Shown: in pieces, positions 35,831 through 47,639 of the stretch | Position numbering within the stretch: the first letter of the stretch is position 1 | Layout: every line of letters begins with the position of its first letter | Assembly: GCA_035578175.1 (NCBI GenBank) | Contig: JAQMRL010000001.1 | Location: 372,799,720 to 372,863,719 of the forward strand | Reading direction: 5' to 3' | Length of the DNA: 64,000 nucleotides | DNA from: Catonia carolina | Lineage: Eukaryota > Arthropoda > Insecta > Hemiptera > Achilidae | Translations under genes and position numbers: made by a program | The notes under the pieces: generated by a model | Databases searched by the model: none | Told to the model about the DNA's origin: nothing | Seen by the model: only the letters and a program-made list of their open reading frames with translations

Positions 35831-36415
35831 GATCATAATATCTAGGATAGACTAACCAATATTTAGATGAAATTGAAACCTACAAACTAATATATTGGGA
35901 TTACTTTATGCTAAATAGAATGACTAAGATTTAGATAACATTTAACAACGCAGTCCTTTGATTGAAAATTGTACCTAAAACTTCTTGTTTTATTAAACGT
36001 GATAAACGGATTAAAATTAAGTAAAAGAATAAGTTAAGCCAATAATAAAGCAATTCTATGCAATCGGTGGAATTAAGAGGTAAATAAACTATATTACGCC
36101 TATTATATTATTGAAATTAACGTATGTACAATTTTTTTAAATTTTATTCCATTTTTATTACATTCTCATAGTTAGAAGTATTAATAACAATTTTTATCGT
36201 TATTATCCTTTTGTTAGCGACTACAATGAGTTTGAGATATTTTTAGAACTGAATCATACTAGATTCAGACCTAAACCGGGAATTGAGCCAGGGATTTTCG
36301 GTTAAGCAGTCGTTTATAGAGGAGATTGCCATTGTTGAACTGAGCAAAGTTTTTCCATAATTTCACTAGGTTCAATAGGTGTAATGCCGGAACAGTTTTC
36401 TTTATTTGCCTTATA
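35831..36415. other. AT-rich intronic/flanking sequence, nothing recognised
   Basis: No exon or repeat assignment. Open frame 36271-36456 (minus) overlaps the end of a transposable element. Confidence 0.4.
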
Positions 36416-36948
36416 CAGTATAATCCGCTTAATTCGATTTTCATGGGGTCCGACACAAATTAACGTCTTAGGCGGAAAATCATCTTAGCAGAGAAGCGGC
36501 CAATTTTAAGAGAGAGCTTTTTAAAGAAATTATTATTGAAGGCAGAAAAATGTTAATGTTTTAACATTCTGCATTATGTAAGAAAGTAATAATAACAGTA
36601 ATTACATAGAGGTTATACATGAATAATATATAATATTTTTATTTTATATGTACTACATAAATAAACGTAAAGATACATATCTTTTTTTGAATGTCACGTT
36701 TAATTAAAAAAACAAACAAAAAACACCACTAATACATATGTACATAAAAACTGTAACTAATAACAAAATTTTCATTACTTTTTTAAAATAGCCATAAATT
36801 TTGAGCGCATACGTAGTAGGCGGGATTGAATGCGTATTAAGCGGAAATATATACACGAGTTTTACCTTATTAATCAAGGGACTTTACGAACACCCCGTTT
36901 TAAGCAGAAAATCGTTTTAGCAGTGAGCGTATAAAACGGATACTACTG
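36416..36948. mobile_element. pogo-like MITE with TA duplication
   Basis: Ends CAGTATAATCCGCTTAATTC at left and CAGTAGTATCCGTTTTATAC as complement at right, both flanked by TA. The subterminal blocks are also related (GGGGTCCGACAC / GGGGTGTTCG, and GCGGAAAATCATCTTAGCAG). No transposase is encoded. Confidence 0.7.
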
Positions 36949-37264
36949 TAATAGTACATCTTCCCACTTACTGGCCCTAAATTTAAGAAAAGTCGTAAAT
37001 AAAAATTAGTTTATTTAATGTATCAAAAAATACTTATTTATTTCAAATTCTAGTAAAGTTAGTTATAGTCCACTCGAAATAACATAACAGCATTACTTAA
37101 ATCGAATAAAGAACAGATGAAATTTTGTAATGTGCTCATGAGTCTGAGCTATCACTTAGAATAATAAAAATACCACTAAGAATAATTAAAAGGGAAATTT
37201 TACTTTCGAAAAGGGACTTTTATTCAGAAAAGTTACCACCGTTCAGAGACTTACTATCATGCTA

Positions 37265-37490
37265 TTTCGAATAGACTGTAGTTATTTTTATACGGATGTG
37301 AATACTAAACAGGGGTTTGTATACTATTATAGTTGGGTTCAATTAATACTCTCTCAGGAATGGTCGGCCTGGGTCTGCACAAGACTACACCTCATTTACA
37401 AGTCGTCCTCATTTCATTGGGTAATGGGGTTATTTATTGTTCTGAATTGAACAAACTGCAACTTACACACACAGGAATAAAAAAATTATT
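37265..37490 (+). repeat. Dispersed repeat R-A, copy
   Basis: ATACGGATGTGAATACTAAA, GGTTGGGTTCAATTA-type, CTCTCAGGAATGGTCGGCCT and CATTTCATTGGGTAATGG match the R-A body. The overlapping short open frames are by-products. Confidence 0.7.
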
Positions 37491-38074
37491 ACTAATTTCA
37501 AAACAGTCATTATTTATCATTTTAAAATTAGCAAGAAAACTAATCTACAAATAGAAAACTGGTAAATAACGGGAAAAATTAATACTGTACATACATTTAA
37601 AATGACTTAGGCTACAGAAAATCCGTCAGCTTGTGAGTTAATAAATTTATAAAAATATTTAGCAAAGAGTTGTGCATGAATATGTTAAAAAGTAGGCCTT
37701 CGTAAGTTGTAACAGAAAAAACACTAAATATTACGAGAACTACGTGAAATAATACTTGCCAATCCTCATAGGCAAACTTCCTGTCCTCATTTTAAAATTT
37801 CAATAAAAAATCAAGGGCGTGTTATACACAAAAATATTGCCGAAGGACGTTCAAAGGTTTTCATCACAATAAAACGAAATGAACTAAACTGGAATATATT
37901 AGTTAACATTTTCGATGAATGACAATTAAGTGAGAATATGTAAATAAATATAGTTTTAACATTTTTGCAGTAAATTCAACTTTTGCGACATAAATCAGAT
38001 GTACAGATATATTCGGGTTTATTTCATGGCTTAAAAACATCTGTGAGACCACCAAGAAGATTCAGTCATCGTAT
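37491..38074. other. Intron sequence, nothing recognised
   Basis: AT-rich; no assignment. Confidence 0.4.
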
Positions 38075-38215
38075 ATACTATTAAACTAAAGATCCCGGTA
38101 TTAGGTTCCTGACTAGGATCTGAAATTTAAACATGTTAGAACCCATTGCCGTTAATCTATTAACCATCGCTAATAACCAAGCAGTTGATGCGACTTGAAT
38201 GAAGAATGTCATATT
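38075..38215 (+). repeat. SINE-A, 3' part
   Basis: CCTGACTAGGATCTGAAATT, then the tail ATCGCTAATAACCAAGCAGT followed by TGATGCGACTTGAATGA. The tRNA-like head is mostly lost. Confidence 0.7.
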
Positions 38216-38508
38216 TTGAAACTTGCAGAACTTATTAAAACTTTTTATGTAAAATTAAGAACATTTCACAAGTTAAAAATAATAAAAAATCTTTATAGGC
38301 TACTCTAGGTTTGAGCCGAAATTCACGATACGTGATCGGTTTTAATCACAAGGTAGTTTGCCTTTAGGGATTTGTAAAAATGTGCTATAGATTGAAATAC
38401 TCAACTCTCTATTACAAAAATAACATTACCAAGATGATCTTTGGCATAAATTCTAAATACCCAATTTTTCCAAAGCTACCCTTCTGATTTGCAAGCGTCC
38501 CTTATTAA

Positions 38509-39218
38509 GGGGGTAGTCAACCCAGAAAATGAAAATGAAAACTTCTGGCTATAATTTATCATTATTTTTAAATGAAAGAGTAATTTACTAGTGATGATCT
38601 ACCATTTGAACCAAGCCAAAAAATTAATTACAGCCCTTAATATAAGGGTGAGGTTGGAAAAGCGGGCTTTTACAGGGAATCAAATATCTCAGGAACCAAG
38701 AAAGATATCAAGATGATTAATAATTAAATAAGTGTATCAAGATGATACACTAAAAAACACAGAAAATTGCTGTTTATTATCTGTTTTATGCACTTGTATA
38801 TATTTTTTCTTACAAGAAATTAGTTGAAGAGAAACCATATTTTCAAAAACATTTATTTCATGTATTCACAAATTATTTTTTAACTAAATCCCTATTAAGG
38901 TTTTTGTAATAATCATTCCACAGATAACAGAGCAAGAAATTATGAAAAATTGAAAAAAACATCATCCAAATACCTCCAATACAAACCAAAATATTTAATT
39001 CCCAAAATCATGCAAAAACCACATTTCCGGAAAACCTAAAGTTAAAAGAATAATTTCACTCGCATTGCTAGTGAGCTTTATTTTAAGCAGATGTTTTTAT
39101 AACTTTTTGTCAACGTACAAACAAAGTAAACAAATGTTGTGATTCAGAAAATGTTAAACTCCAAATAAATGCAAAAATCAAAATTTAAAAAAATCATCTT
39201 CTTGAGTTGACTACCCCC
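38509..39218. mobile_element. TTAA-flanked element, third family (P3)
   Basis: TTAA at 38505-38508 and 39219-39222. The ends are inverted repeats GGGGGTAGTCAAC…GTTGACTACCCCC. The 710-bp interior has no recognisable transposase. The target and terminal triplet fit a piggyBac-like MITE. Confidence 0.75.
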
Positions 39219-39289
39219 TTAACTCCGTTTATAGTTTATAACATGGTTTCTTCGGAGAGGATATAAATTTGACGTATATTCTTTACAAA

Positions 39290-39445
39290 AACACCACTTC
39301 TTAGGCATAATCGGTCGAAATGTAAATGCTTTAATTTCTCTGTTCAACCCCAAAGAAACAAATTGCTGAAATTTCAGTTGTTTCGGTGAGTGAGTGACAA
39401 TCAGTCGGTCGATGAGCCAGTGACTGCTTCAGCATTTGTCTACAC
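39290..39445 (+). repeat. R-E fragment
   Basis: CTGAAATTTCAGTTGTTTCG, GTGAGTGAGTGACAATCAGT and a CTACACGGATGG end correspond to the trailing R-E block. Confidence 0.5.
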
Positions 39446-39654
39446 GGATGGTAAAAATTTATTATTTAAATTTATTTTCTACAACGCTAAACAGCAGAAG
39501 TAAAATTCTGTACGCTTTAAAATCAGTTTTTTGTAGAACACGGCCATAACGGTATATGATAATTACTTTTATTCCAATATAAATATAGTAACTAAGTATT
39601 TTATTAATTAAAAACCACTCAATTTGATCGCAACCGTACTTCTGTTGTATTTTA

Positions 39655-39870
39655 GGCGATAAGTTGAATTTGAATACAAACCTACAGTGGAATTTGTTCA
39701 TGCCTAACTCAGCTATTTACTTTAAAATTTTACTGGCCAAACCGGTGTTATTAAACAATTAATAATAATTTCCTATTAGACACCGACTATTTTTTATAAA
39801 CGTCCGACTGTTTTGCAATTACTGCTAATGTAGACGGTAGAGACCGACTAACTGGCTTGAAGGCTAGTCA
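39655..39870. repeat. R-B fragment joined to an inverted SINE-B fragment
   Basis: 39655-39784 resembles R-B (CAGTGGAATTTGTTCATGCC). 39785-39850 reads ACTGTTTTGCAATTACTGCT, the complement of the SINE-B tail seen at 19205-19345. Confidence 0.5.
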
Positions 39871-41010
39871 GAATTTTACATTACATATTTTATAAATGCA
39901 CTATTTCTAGTATTAAATACCTAATATAACATAACTTTACTGTTAAGTTTATGAACGATTCGGGAAATTAACCTATGGTTTCCCATGTATTGATCAATTT
40001 AGGGCCTTTTTTCAAACAGCAAGTCATCCAGAATCAAAAATTTAGGATATTACGAGCTCATGAATTAGAAAATGTAATTATTTCCTTCGTGTACTGCCTC
40101 CCGATCCTAAAAATCCATTTCTATAATACAACTTTAAACTTTATGATGTTCCTTAGAGTACTTTTATAATTCTGGGGAGGCAAATTGTACAGTAACAAAA
40201 ATATATTTGGAATAGCGTTTTTGTAGCTCTGGAAAAGTAATTGAATGTTTGTATACTAATACCGGCCAATAACGAAGTACATGATACAATTCAGAAGTTT
40301 ACAGTTTACAAGTTTAATTCATAAGTTTACAGTAAGTTGAGTAGACTATTAGGCCTACCATTATAAATGGTCGATGTTTCCTAACTACAGCCAAAACAGA
40401 AAGATTTAAATAAAATTATATCCAAAAAACTTTTTTGGAAACATAGAAAAGCTTACTTGAACTTATTTAAGTAAGAAATAAAGACGAATTTTAGTAGTGC
40501 TCTTGACGTAAATCCTACGGTTTAACAGTAATTAAACTGAGTAATTAAAATAATGTTTTTAAATTACAATGGTTAAAATATATAAGTATTCAAATTATAA
40601 GAACGTCTGAACAAAAGAAGACGTTCACGGTGAATTCAACTATTACAGTTACAGCCAATAAAAATTATATTTAATACATACCAGAGTACGAAACTAACTG
40701 GTATTTTATAAATGTTTTTAGTTGTGAAGTTTTTTTAAATGCTTACGCTACTTCTGATAGTATTGAATCATATTCAAAAATAGCCGCATCAGAATACGAC
40801 AGTACAATAATTAAAGTTTAATGTTTTTGTAGTACTCTGTGTGTTTGTGTAAATAAACCTTTTCTCTTTGTTTACATTCTTTATTTAATTTTAAATAATG
40901 TTTTAAAACCGAGATCAATAAATATTTAGTGGCACCTAATCTAGTGCATAAATGTATAAAATAGAACTTAAATGTGAAATGTATTTCTTATTTTTATACA
41001 CCATAGAGGT
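39871..41010. other. Intron sequence, nothing recognised
   Basis: AT-rich; a 64-codon plus frame at 39975-40169 is unassigned. Confidence 0.4.
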
Positions 41011-41015
41011 GGCCA

Positions 41016-41036
41016 TTATTATTATTATTATTAATA
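41016..41036 (+). repeat. (ATT)n microsatellite
   Basis: About six ATT units directly at the 3' end of the LINE fragment on the minus strand's downstream side. Confidence 0.85.
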
Positions 41037-41039
41037 GTC

Positions 41040-41880
41040 GTAAAGCTCCCGAAGTGGAAGACGCTAAGTAAATCTGGTTTGTTTTTGGGATTTCTTGTCC
41101 TTTTTATCCGCCCACCAGTTTTTCATTCTTTGTGAGAATTCAGCTTTTCTCTGTTCACTCCACTTTGTTCCGGTTCTTGGAGCTTTTGTCTCTGGTTTAA
41201 CCTCCCATTTTTTAACTTTTGTTCTAAAATTGTCTCTTATGAGAATTTCTTCTTTGGTGATTTTGGCCAATTCTAAATCTTTTTTAACACTTTGTATCCA
41301 TTCCCCCCCCCCCCCCATTAACAAGTGATGATACATATTTTACCATTCTCTTTGTGAGTCTATTGTCAGGAAGCCTCATAATGTGACCATAAAATAGAAG
41401 GCGTCTTTTCCTCATGTCTGTCTCGATGTTGGAATATTCTTCAATTTTCGACGTTCTCTGTAATCTGTACCCGTTTTCGGTCCATCTAGGTCCAAGAATT
41501 TTCCTAATTATTTTTCTTTCTTCCTTCTTTAAGCTTTCCATGTCTGTTTTCCTGTTAAGTGTCAAGGTCTCACTGGCATATAAAATTGTTGGTTTGATTA
41601 CTGTATTGTAATGTATTGTATTGTACTGTATTGTATTAAACAGTAGTAAACACTGTTTTATCGAATGATATCTGTAAGCCAACTCTTTCTGCGCATTCCC
41701 TTAAAGTTTCTATCTGTTTTATTGCCATTTCACTAGAATCTGCCATTATTGCGAGATCGTCTGCAAAGGCTAAATAGGGGATTTGTAAATTATCTTTCTT
41801 GGTCCCCAGTGAGATTGGTTTCCAGTTATTATTATTATTATTATTATTATTAGTAAATAAAAATTGAAATTCCATCCGTA
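41040..41880 (-). pseudogene. RTE-like LINE reverse transcriptase C-terminus, frameshifted
   Basis: The minus strand shows the reverse transcriptase catalytic signature LAFADDLAIMADS near 41780, then an AERVGLQISFDKT block (41680-41720). A short TGTAT-type repeat interrupts here (41600-41640). After it come KPTILYASETLTL, KEERKIIRKILGPRWTENG and RRLLFYGHIMRLPDNRLTKR, and finally a KWEVKPETKAPRTGTKWSEQ block with a Lys-rich end. The reading frame changes at the tandem repeat and again at the run of 12-13 C at 41305-41317. An (ATT)n run lies at 41828-41852. Truncated and non-functional; it sits in the long CAP intron in the same orientation as the gene. Confidence 0.75.
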
Positions 41881-42084
41881 AATTATTACATTGAAATAAA
41901 ATTTTAGTTTATTAGATTTTAATTACGAATATATACAATCACTCATTAGAAACTAAGTTTTTGCAAAAAATTAATTAGTATTACAAAATTTTAAAAAAGA
42001 AAAATTAATATACAATTACTGCTACCCGCGTAGGTATTGAACCATCTACGATTATTTCTACAAATATATCATTAAACCTTTATA

Positions 42085-42495
42085 TATCTTTGGTAAGTGT
42101 ACTTACCACTGGCAATAAGGTTGATTTTATATAAGAATAAGGTTGCAGAATCCTATTGGCATTTTATGGGTTTATAGATATTCTCCGGTAAGTAGACTAT
42201 CCACATTTTGAAATTAGTGCGCAGCAACCATTTGCTTCATGAGTTACACGAATGTGGTGAGGATTCATACCAGCGTACGCAACCGTGATGTTTTTGTTAC
42301 TTGTGTACTGTGCTTAGAAAATTAGAGTTTTTTACGGGACAGCAAGCATTCATGCTAATATAAAGTTGAGATAAGTTATTCTACACATTTTTCTGTTATA
42401 TAGTACTAAAAGTTGTTTTAATAAGAATTCTTACGACTAACATTATGTGATTCCCATTTCAATAAACGTTCCTTGGTAAGTTTACTTACCAGGGC
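42085..42495. repeat. Pair of splice-donor-like palindromes
   Basis: Two near-palindromes, TTTGGTAAGTGTACTTACCA (about 42090-42109) and CTTGGTAAGTTTACTTACCA (about 42471-42490), lie 380 bases apart, with a half-copy CCGGTAAGTAGAC at about 42186. They may be the ends or subterminal repeats of an unrecognised element. Confidence 0.5.
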
Positions 42496-42821
42496 TTAAC
42501 ACAAATATCTTACTGTTTTAGCACTAGAAATACATTATTCAAGTCCCAATAAAACTAAATTTACTATTTTACAATATGTATATTTTACAACGTAGTACTG
42601 CCCTATAAAGGGTGAAATTTAGTTTTATTTTCAGAAGATCAAAATATTAAAATAAAATGCTGTATTCTAATGTTTATTACACGCCTATCATATTTTGCTA
42701 CAAAAATATTTTTCGGAATTAATAGTTTTTTGTTGCAATATTAAATAATACATAAATATCCCATAAAATTGTACCACTATATATTTTAATAATTTAACCC
42801 TTCTTCTCTCGTAGAAAATGA

Positions 42822-42972
42822 TTGGTGTAGTGGTCAGAGCAATGGGCTTCTATGCCAGAAGTCACTGGTCGATTCTGGTCAGGTCTAGTATAGTTAACCG
42901 CTTATTTTCATTTACCACCATTCACCGTCTGCATTAGGCCTACCTTTAGTGTGCATATAATAGTCAGAAGTA
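42822..42972 (+). repeat. SINE-B, best-preserved copy
   Basis: Box A-like TGATTGGTGTAGTGGTCAGA, box B-like GGTCGATTCTGGTCAGG, and body CATTTACCACCATTCACCGT then CTGCATTAGGCCTACC. Confidence 0.7.
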
Positions 42973-43958
42973 AAACAAAAATATTTTTAAGTAATCTATT
43001 AAATTCAGTAAACGAATAAATTAATTAATCAAAATCGTGTATTTCATTCAATAAAAAAAACTAAATGTATTATCGGACAATTGTGAAAGAAGTTATACAG
43101 TGAGTTATAAAACCTGTAAAGCAATTTCCGTAATTTAATAAATGCATTTTTTATCGTTACTTTACAAATTAAATGGCAGTGAACAAATCTTGCGCCTGAC
43201 TAAAGCAGTGTATGTTTCAAGGAGAAGCCATATGATTTCCTTATTGCATAACTTGGACGAGATTTCTTAGACTTGTCTACGTATAGTTTTTAGAGGGGAA
43301 AATACCAAAAAAAAAATTTCTTCCCTTGTTACTGACAAACTTAACTTTTTGGTAATACATCGACATTTATTTCAAAAAGCTTTCTTAAAATTTTTGGCCC
43401 AAAATTTCATCCCCTAGCCGCCAAAAGGGTGGTGGGGTTAAAAAATAAGCCATGTACTGGAAACAAAATATCTTTTGAACCACTTATGTGATTTACTTAA
43501 TTTTTTTGAACCAAAGCTAAAAACAACCTCTGTGATAAGGTGCATCAGTTATACTTTGGTGTTTACAGAAAAAAAATATAAACAAAAAATTAATATTAAT
43601 AAATTTTTGCGATCATTTCGAAACAAAAAACATTAAAAAAAACTGTGGAATCTATAAAAGACTTCCAAGCACCACGTCATAGAGGACAAAATTCTGAACA
43701 AAACAAAAAAATATGTTTCTAGGAGCTATACAACTTGAGTTATTTTGTTTCCAGCAAACATTTGAATTGAAAAAAAACAAATTTCCTGTAAAACACTGTG
43801 TAACTGTGTAACAACAAAAAATTATCACATAAACACACAAAACGTACCATACACAATCAGAGCCACTATACCATTACACAGTGCTGGTTTGCGTGGCTAA
43901 ACAGTGAACTACATAGAGAAAAGAGTGAACTTTCAAACAAACAAAAATGGCGATAATA
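42973..43958. other. Intron sequence, possible diverged P3-like interior
   Basis: 43310-43560 has CCCCTAGCCGCCAAAAGGGT and a TATCTTTTGAACCACTTATG block that loosely resembles the interior of the 38509-39218 element (a GGGCTTTTACAGGG and ATCTCAGGAACCAAG layout). No TTAA-bounded ends were found. Confidence 0.35.
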
Positions 43959-44145
43959 TCATTTGGAGATTCTGGCGGAGTCACTCCTCAAGAGATAGCC
44001 AAAGAAATAAATTCTCTTTTTCCTCATCTGATCTGCTAAAGGTTCTGAATTTCGGTAGACTTCTTCGTTCGGGACGGGTTTCCAAATCCCGTCAGAGAAA
44101 CATCTCTTGTTCACGCATTTTCTAATAATCCGACGTTCTAATTTT
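43959..44145 (-). pseudogene. RTE-like LINE C-terminal fragment
   Basis: The minus strand reads KISKLERRIIRKCVNKRC, NEEVYRNSEPLADQMRKKRI and YFFGYLLRSDSARISK, matching the same region of the 41040-41880 element (ERKIIRKI…, MRKRRLLFYGH…). The fragment is isolated and truncated at both ends. Confidence 0.65.
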
Positions 44146-44519
44146 GAGATTTTAATTACAAAGAAAAAATATTTTGTAGAAAGTTGGTAAGGGGTACTAT
44201 GTACTCGTACAAATTGATAGTCCAATAAAAGCAGAAACATTTTTCTACATGAAAACTACGCCTACATAAGAATCTAAACGAAATACAACCGATTATTTTT
44301 AGTATGAAATAGACTAAAATTTAAAATAATATTTTTAGTAAAGTTTTTAAAAACAGAAATTAGCAATAGGATAAAAATACAATTTTGAGTTCAAATCAAA
44401 AATTTCTAAGTAAATGAAAGGAATTTAAAAACAGATATAGGTAATTGTTTTGTTAAACATTATAATTTTAAATCTGTAGGATCAAGGCCAACAGAAATTT
44501 TTCAAAGATAATTTTAAAG

Positions 44520-44810
44520 GGATCAATGACGTCACAGGATCGTCATTGATTCCATAAAATCCCCTCCGCCTCCTCAAAAAGGGCAGTCAGAATTAGATGT
44601 CGGCGAGGAGGCGGCATCGTATTAACACGACACTCAAGAGTTATATATAAACAACAGTAGAAAAGTACGAACACTTTCTGTCCACGTTGTAAGCCGGCGG
44701 ATGTTACGTCATTTGAAGAAGGCGTGGCCAAATATCTTAAAGAGGGAATCTCTTCATCACCTGGCTTAGGTAAACAAACCGCCTTCCTCTCTTGACCCAC
44801 TCACTTACTC
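44520..44810. other. GC-rich block with CRE-like palindromes
   Basis: It contains an exact TGACGTCA (44527-44534), another ACGTCA at about 44707, and CpG-rich blocks (GGCGAGGAGGCGGC). The minus-strand frame of 85 codons (44800-44543) is not recognised. It could be a promoter or part of a transposable element; the evidence does not decide. Confidence 0.35.
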
Positions 44811-44974
44811 AACTAATCTTACTTCAACTAAAATTATTTTAAAATCAACAAAACCAACGTTTAAAACCATTTTAATTTTTAAATCACAAGTTAAAACAGT
44901 ACTAGAAACTTATTTTAAAGAAAATTTTAGTCATTGATAATAATGAAACACTCGCCATGGATATCAAAACCTGT

Positions 44975-45110
44975 AAATTTAAAAATTCGAAAGCCCTCTC
45001 TCACTGATTCACTGACAGTCACTCACTCATCACTATTTCACTAACTTCTCGACAACCTAAAGAGCTGACATTCGGTAAATTTGTCCTCTATGCGTTGAAC
45101 ATATAAATGT
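44975..45110 (-). repeat. R-E fragment, inverted
   Basis: CCCTCTCTCACTGATTCACT, CACTCATCACTATTTCACTA and GAGCTGACATTCGGTAAATT are the complement-side trailing block of R-E (compare 63440-63560). Confidence 0.6.
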
Positions 45111-45389
45111 TTTCTTTATGCGCTATTACAAAGCAGTTGGCTGTAAGGATAATAAGCCTTCTCGAATTGGGTATTATTATTTGAGGAAAATTTTTAATCG
45201 TCAAAACAGAAAAGAATTTTAAAGTAGAATGTAGTTTGAAAATTGCAAATGTAAACGGACTTTTGAATTTTCAGTATAACTAGCAAATATTACAAAGATA
45301 AATGTCAAAAATATAATTTCTTATAATTACGTTAAGTACAAAAGTGTGTTGTATTTTATAAGTTTTTTGAAATAATTTTTATTTAAATA

Positions 45390-45980
45390 AACAGATTTTA
45401 ACCAAAAGCGGCAACTACTAAATAACAGACTGATACAGTTGTACAAGCTATTAGCCAAGCGGTCAAAACTACCCATGGCTTCAAAACTCTTGACGTACAA
45501 GGCGATGCTTCAACCGATCTGGATGTATGGTAGCCAAATTTATGGTGCAGCAAAGTCATCAGTAATTTTACGAATACAACGATTTCAAAGTAAATTCTTA
45601 ACACTGATTACTAATTTTGCCCGAGTTACGTATCCAATAGAACACTACACGATGATTTACGCGTTCCTTAAATCAACGACACATTTCTAAAACTGTACCG
45701 TAGGTTCAGAGACAAACTTCACAATCATAACAATCCCTTAATATGCAACATGAATTCTGCGGACCTACCAGGAATCGCACAAAGACGACTAAAACGCCAA
45801 TGGAGTAGAGACATGATACAATAACGCAATTGTAACATTATTACGTACACAAAAATATAATTTAAAAATGAACACGTTAATCGTTATCTGGAGGAAGAGC
45901 TATCGCTGGGTGGTACCCCCTCACAGCCATTAACGCGGTTAGTTTTATCAAAATATTTTTATTAATTAAGTTGTGAACGT
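45390..45980 (+). pseudogene. Jockey-like LINE reverse transcriptase C-terminal fragment
   Basis: The plus strand encodes NRLIQLYKLLAKRSKLPM, MASKLLTYKAMLQPIWMYGS, QIYGAAKSSVILRIQRFQSK and LTLITNFARVTYP, the thumb/C-terminal region of Jockey-type reverse transcriptases (K-x-L-Y-K-x2-L-x-P-x-W-x-Y-G). After a stop at about 45690 the similarity continues in other frames (RRFRDKLHNH-like), showing frameshifts. The end is a GC-poor 3' region. Dead fragment, opposite in orientation to the CAP gene. Confidence 0.7.
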
Positions 45981-46849
45981 TTTTGCTGGTTGTTATTATA
46001 CAGTTGCAAAATAAGTAGAGTAATAAAAAAAATATATACGGAACAGATTCATGAATTCCGGTATTCTAAAAATCAAACAGGAAGACATGTCAATGATACT
46101 TAATATTTTAGTACAAGTAAGTGTTATTTTTACAAGACTGAAATTTACTATTAAGTTGTGAAATTATGAGCAGCCGTTTTGTTTTTAAATTTAAAATTAA
46201 ACAAACACGAAATATATTTGACATTCCATCCTCATTACCAAAAATTTAAAAAAATCTTATTTCTGTTTAGATTGTATTTGAAATAAAAAGGGAAACTAAC
46301 TACTGGTTAAATTTCTAAACAGCACAGCACTCTGTTCAGCATCAAAACCTACAAACGGAAGGGCGGTGTATGATACGATCTAATTCAGAGAGCAATGAAT
46401 ATCATAGCAATCCTGTTTATAAATGACAACATTTAACAGAACGTATCACTCCCACCCACCCTAGTAAAAAAAACCCATAAACTATTTTGTTAGGAGCAAA
46501 TAAAAAAGTACAGTAACTGATTTAATGAGCTGCGATTACGATAAATACTCTTTTTATTATGGAATAATCTAGGAAGCATTTGTTATACATGTTTCCGTTA
46601 CTATTATCAAACAAAGTAAAAATAAAGCATAAAACATGATTTTTACTGTTAATCACTGACTTCTTTAGTAATATATTTTTACACGGACATATTAAGTAAT
46701 TATAATAGGCTCGTACTCTACTAATATAAATAATTTTTCTGCCAGATATATATTTACAGAATAATCAACCTGAGTTAAGGTGTTAAAAGGAATTCAATTC
46801 ACTTCATAAACCACAAAATCTCCAAAACCATAAGACCTAGTAATTTTAA
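45981..46849. other. Intron sequence, nothing recognised
   Basis: AT-rich; no assignment. Confidence 0.4.
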
Positions 46850-46930
46850 ATGCAATATGTAAATTCCATTTGGAATGTACGTGCAATATGTAAATGCAAT
46901 ATGTAAATTCCATTTGGAATGTACGTGCTA
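46850..46930 (+). repeat. Two-unit tandem repeat
   Basis: A 36-base unit (ATGCAATATGTAAATTCCAT plus TTGGAATGTACGTGC) occurs twice, offset by about 44 bases with a short ATATGTAA spacer. Confidence 0.85.
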
Positions 46931-47394
46931 ACTCGAACGATTTTGAAAAATTTACTTCTATAGGAACAAAAAGATAAATAAATATAAAGTATTACTTTTT
47001 TAAGATTGCAGAAAAGTGTATTCGGGTCAAAAATGAAATAACAATAATTAAAGAAAATTAAAAATGCTACAAATTCTTCAGTTAATATTTTTAATCTCAC
47101 CCTTAGTTTATAGCATATTCTGTTCTGCATAAAACCACGTTAAAATAGATTTTTCAAAATCTGTGATTTTAGAAAAAAGACTTTTCTTTAGCGTGAAAAA
47201 AATGTTTAAAACCAATATAAATATCGATAATTATTTTTAATGTTTTTCTATGCTTAAATTGTTTGGCAGTAACTTCATATCCTTTTCTTTTAAAACTGCG
47301 TCAAAATCGATCCATTCATTGGACTGATATATTTTAGCGGTATTGCACACTCAAGTGGTTTAATGTACTCTGTTGTACGTATTGTGTTGTAAAA

Positions 47395-47435
47395 ATAAAA
47401 TATTTATTGAAGCGAAGCGAGCCTGCGCGAGTTGC
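47395..47435 (+). other. Possible 3' end of a Helitron-like element
   Basis: GCGAAGCGAGCCTGCGCGAG followed by TTGCTAGTTAGTT shows a GC-rich, partly self-complementary stretch just before CTAG|T, which is the layout of a Helitron 3' end. No matching 5' end was identified. Confidence 0.25.
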
Positions 47436-47639
47436 TAGTTAGTTAATGTTTTAAAAAAAAGGTTAAAAGATCTCGGCATATTTTTTACACTAGAAACTGC
47501 ACCCAGTTTAAGTCGGATGCAACTGCTAGTCTATGATAGAGTCGGATTAAAGAAACAGGATATGCTCGGTGTCACTCCATACTTTTCCTAAATATCACGT
47601 TAAGAGAATACCGGTTTTCTTAATAACTATTTTTTGGGA

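Noticed and set aside
41636..41875. Asn-run protein
   Set aside because: The Asn run is an (ATT)n microsatellite read in frame; the rest is a LINE reverse transcriptase remnant.
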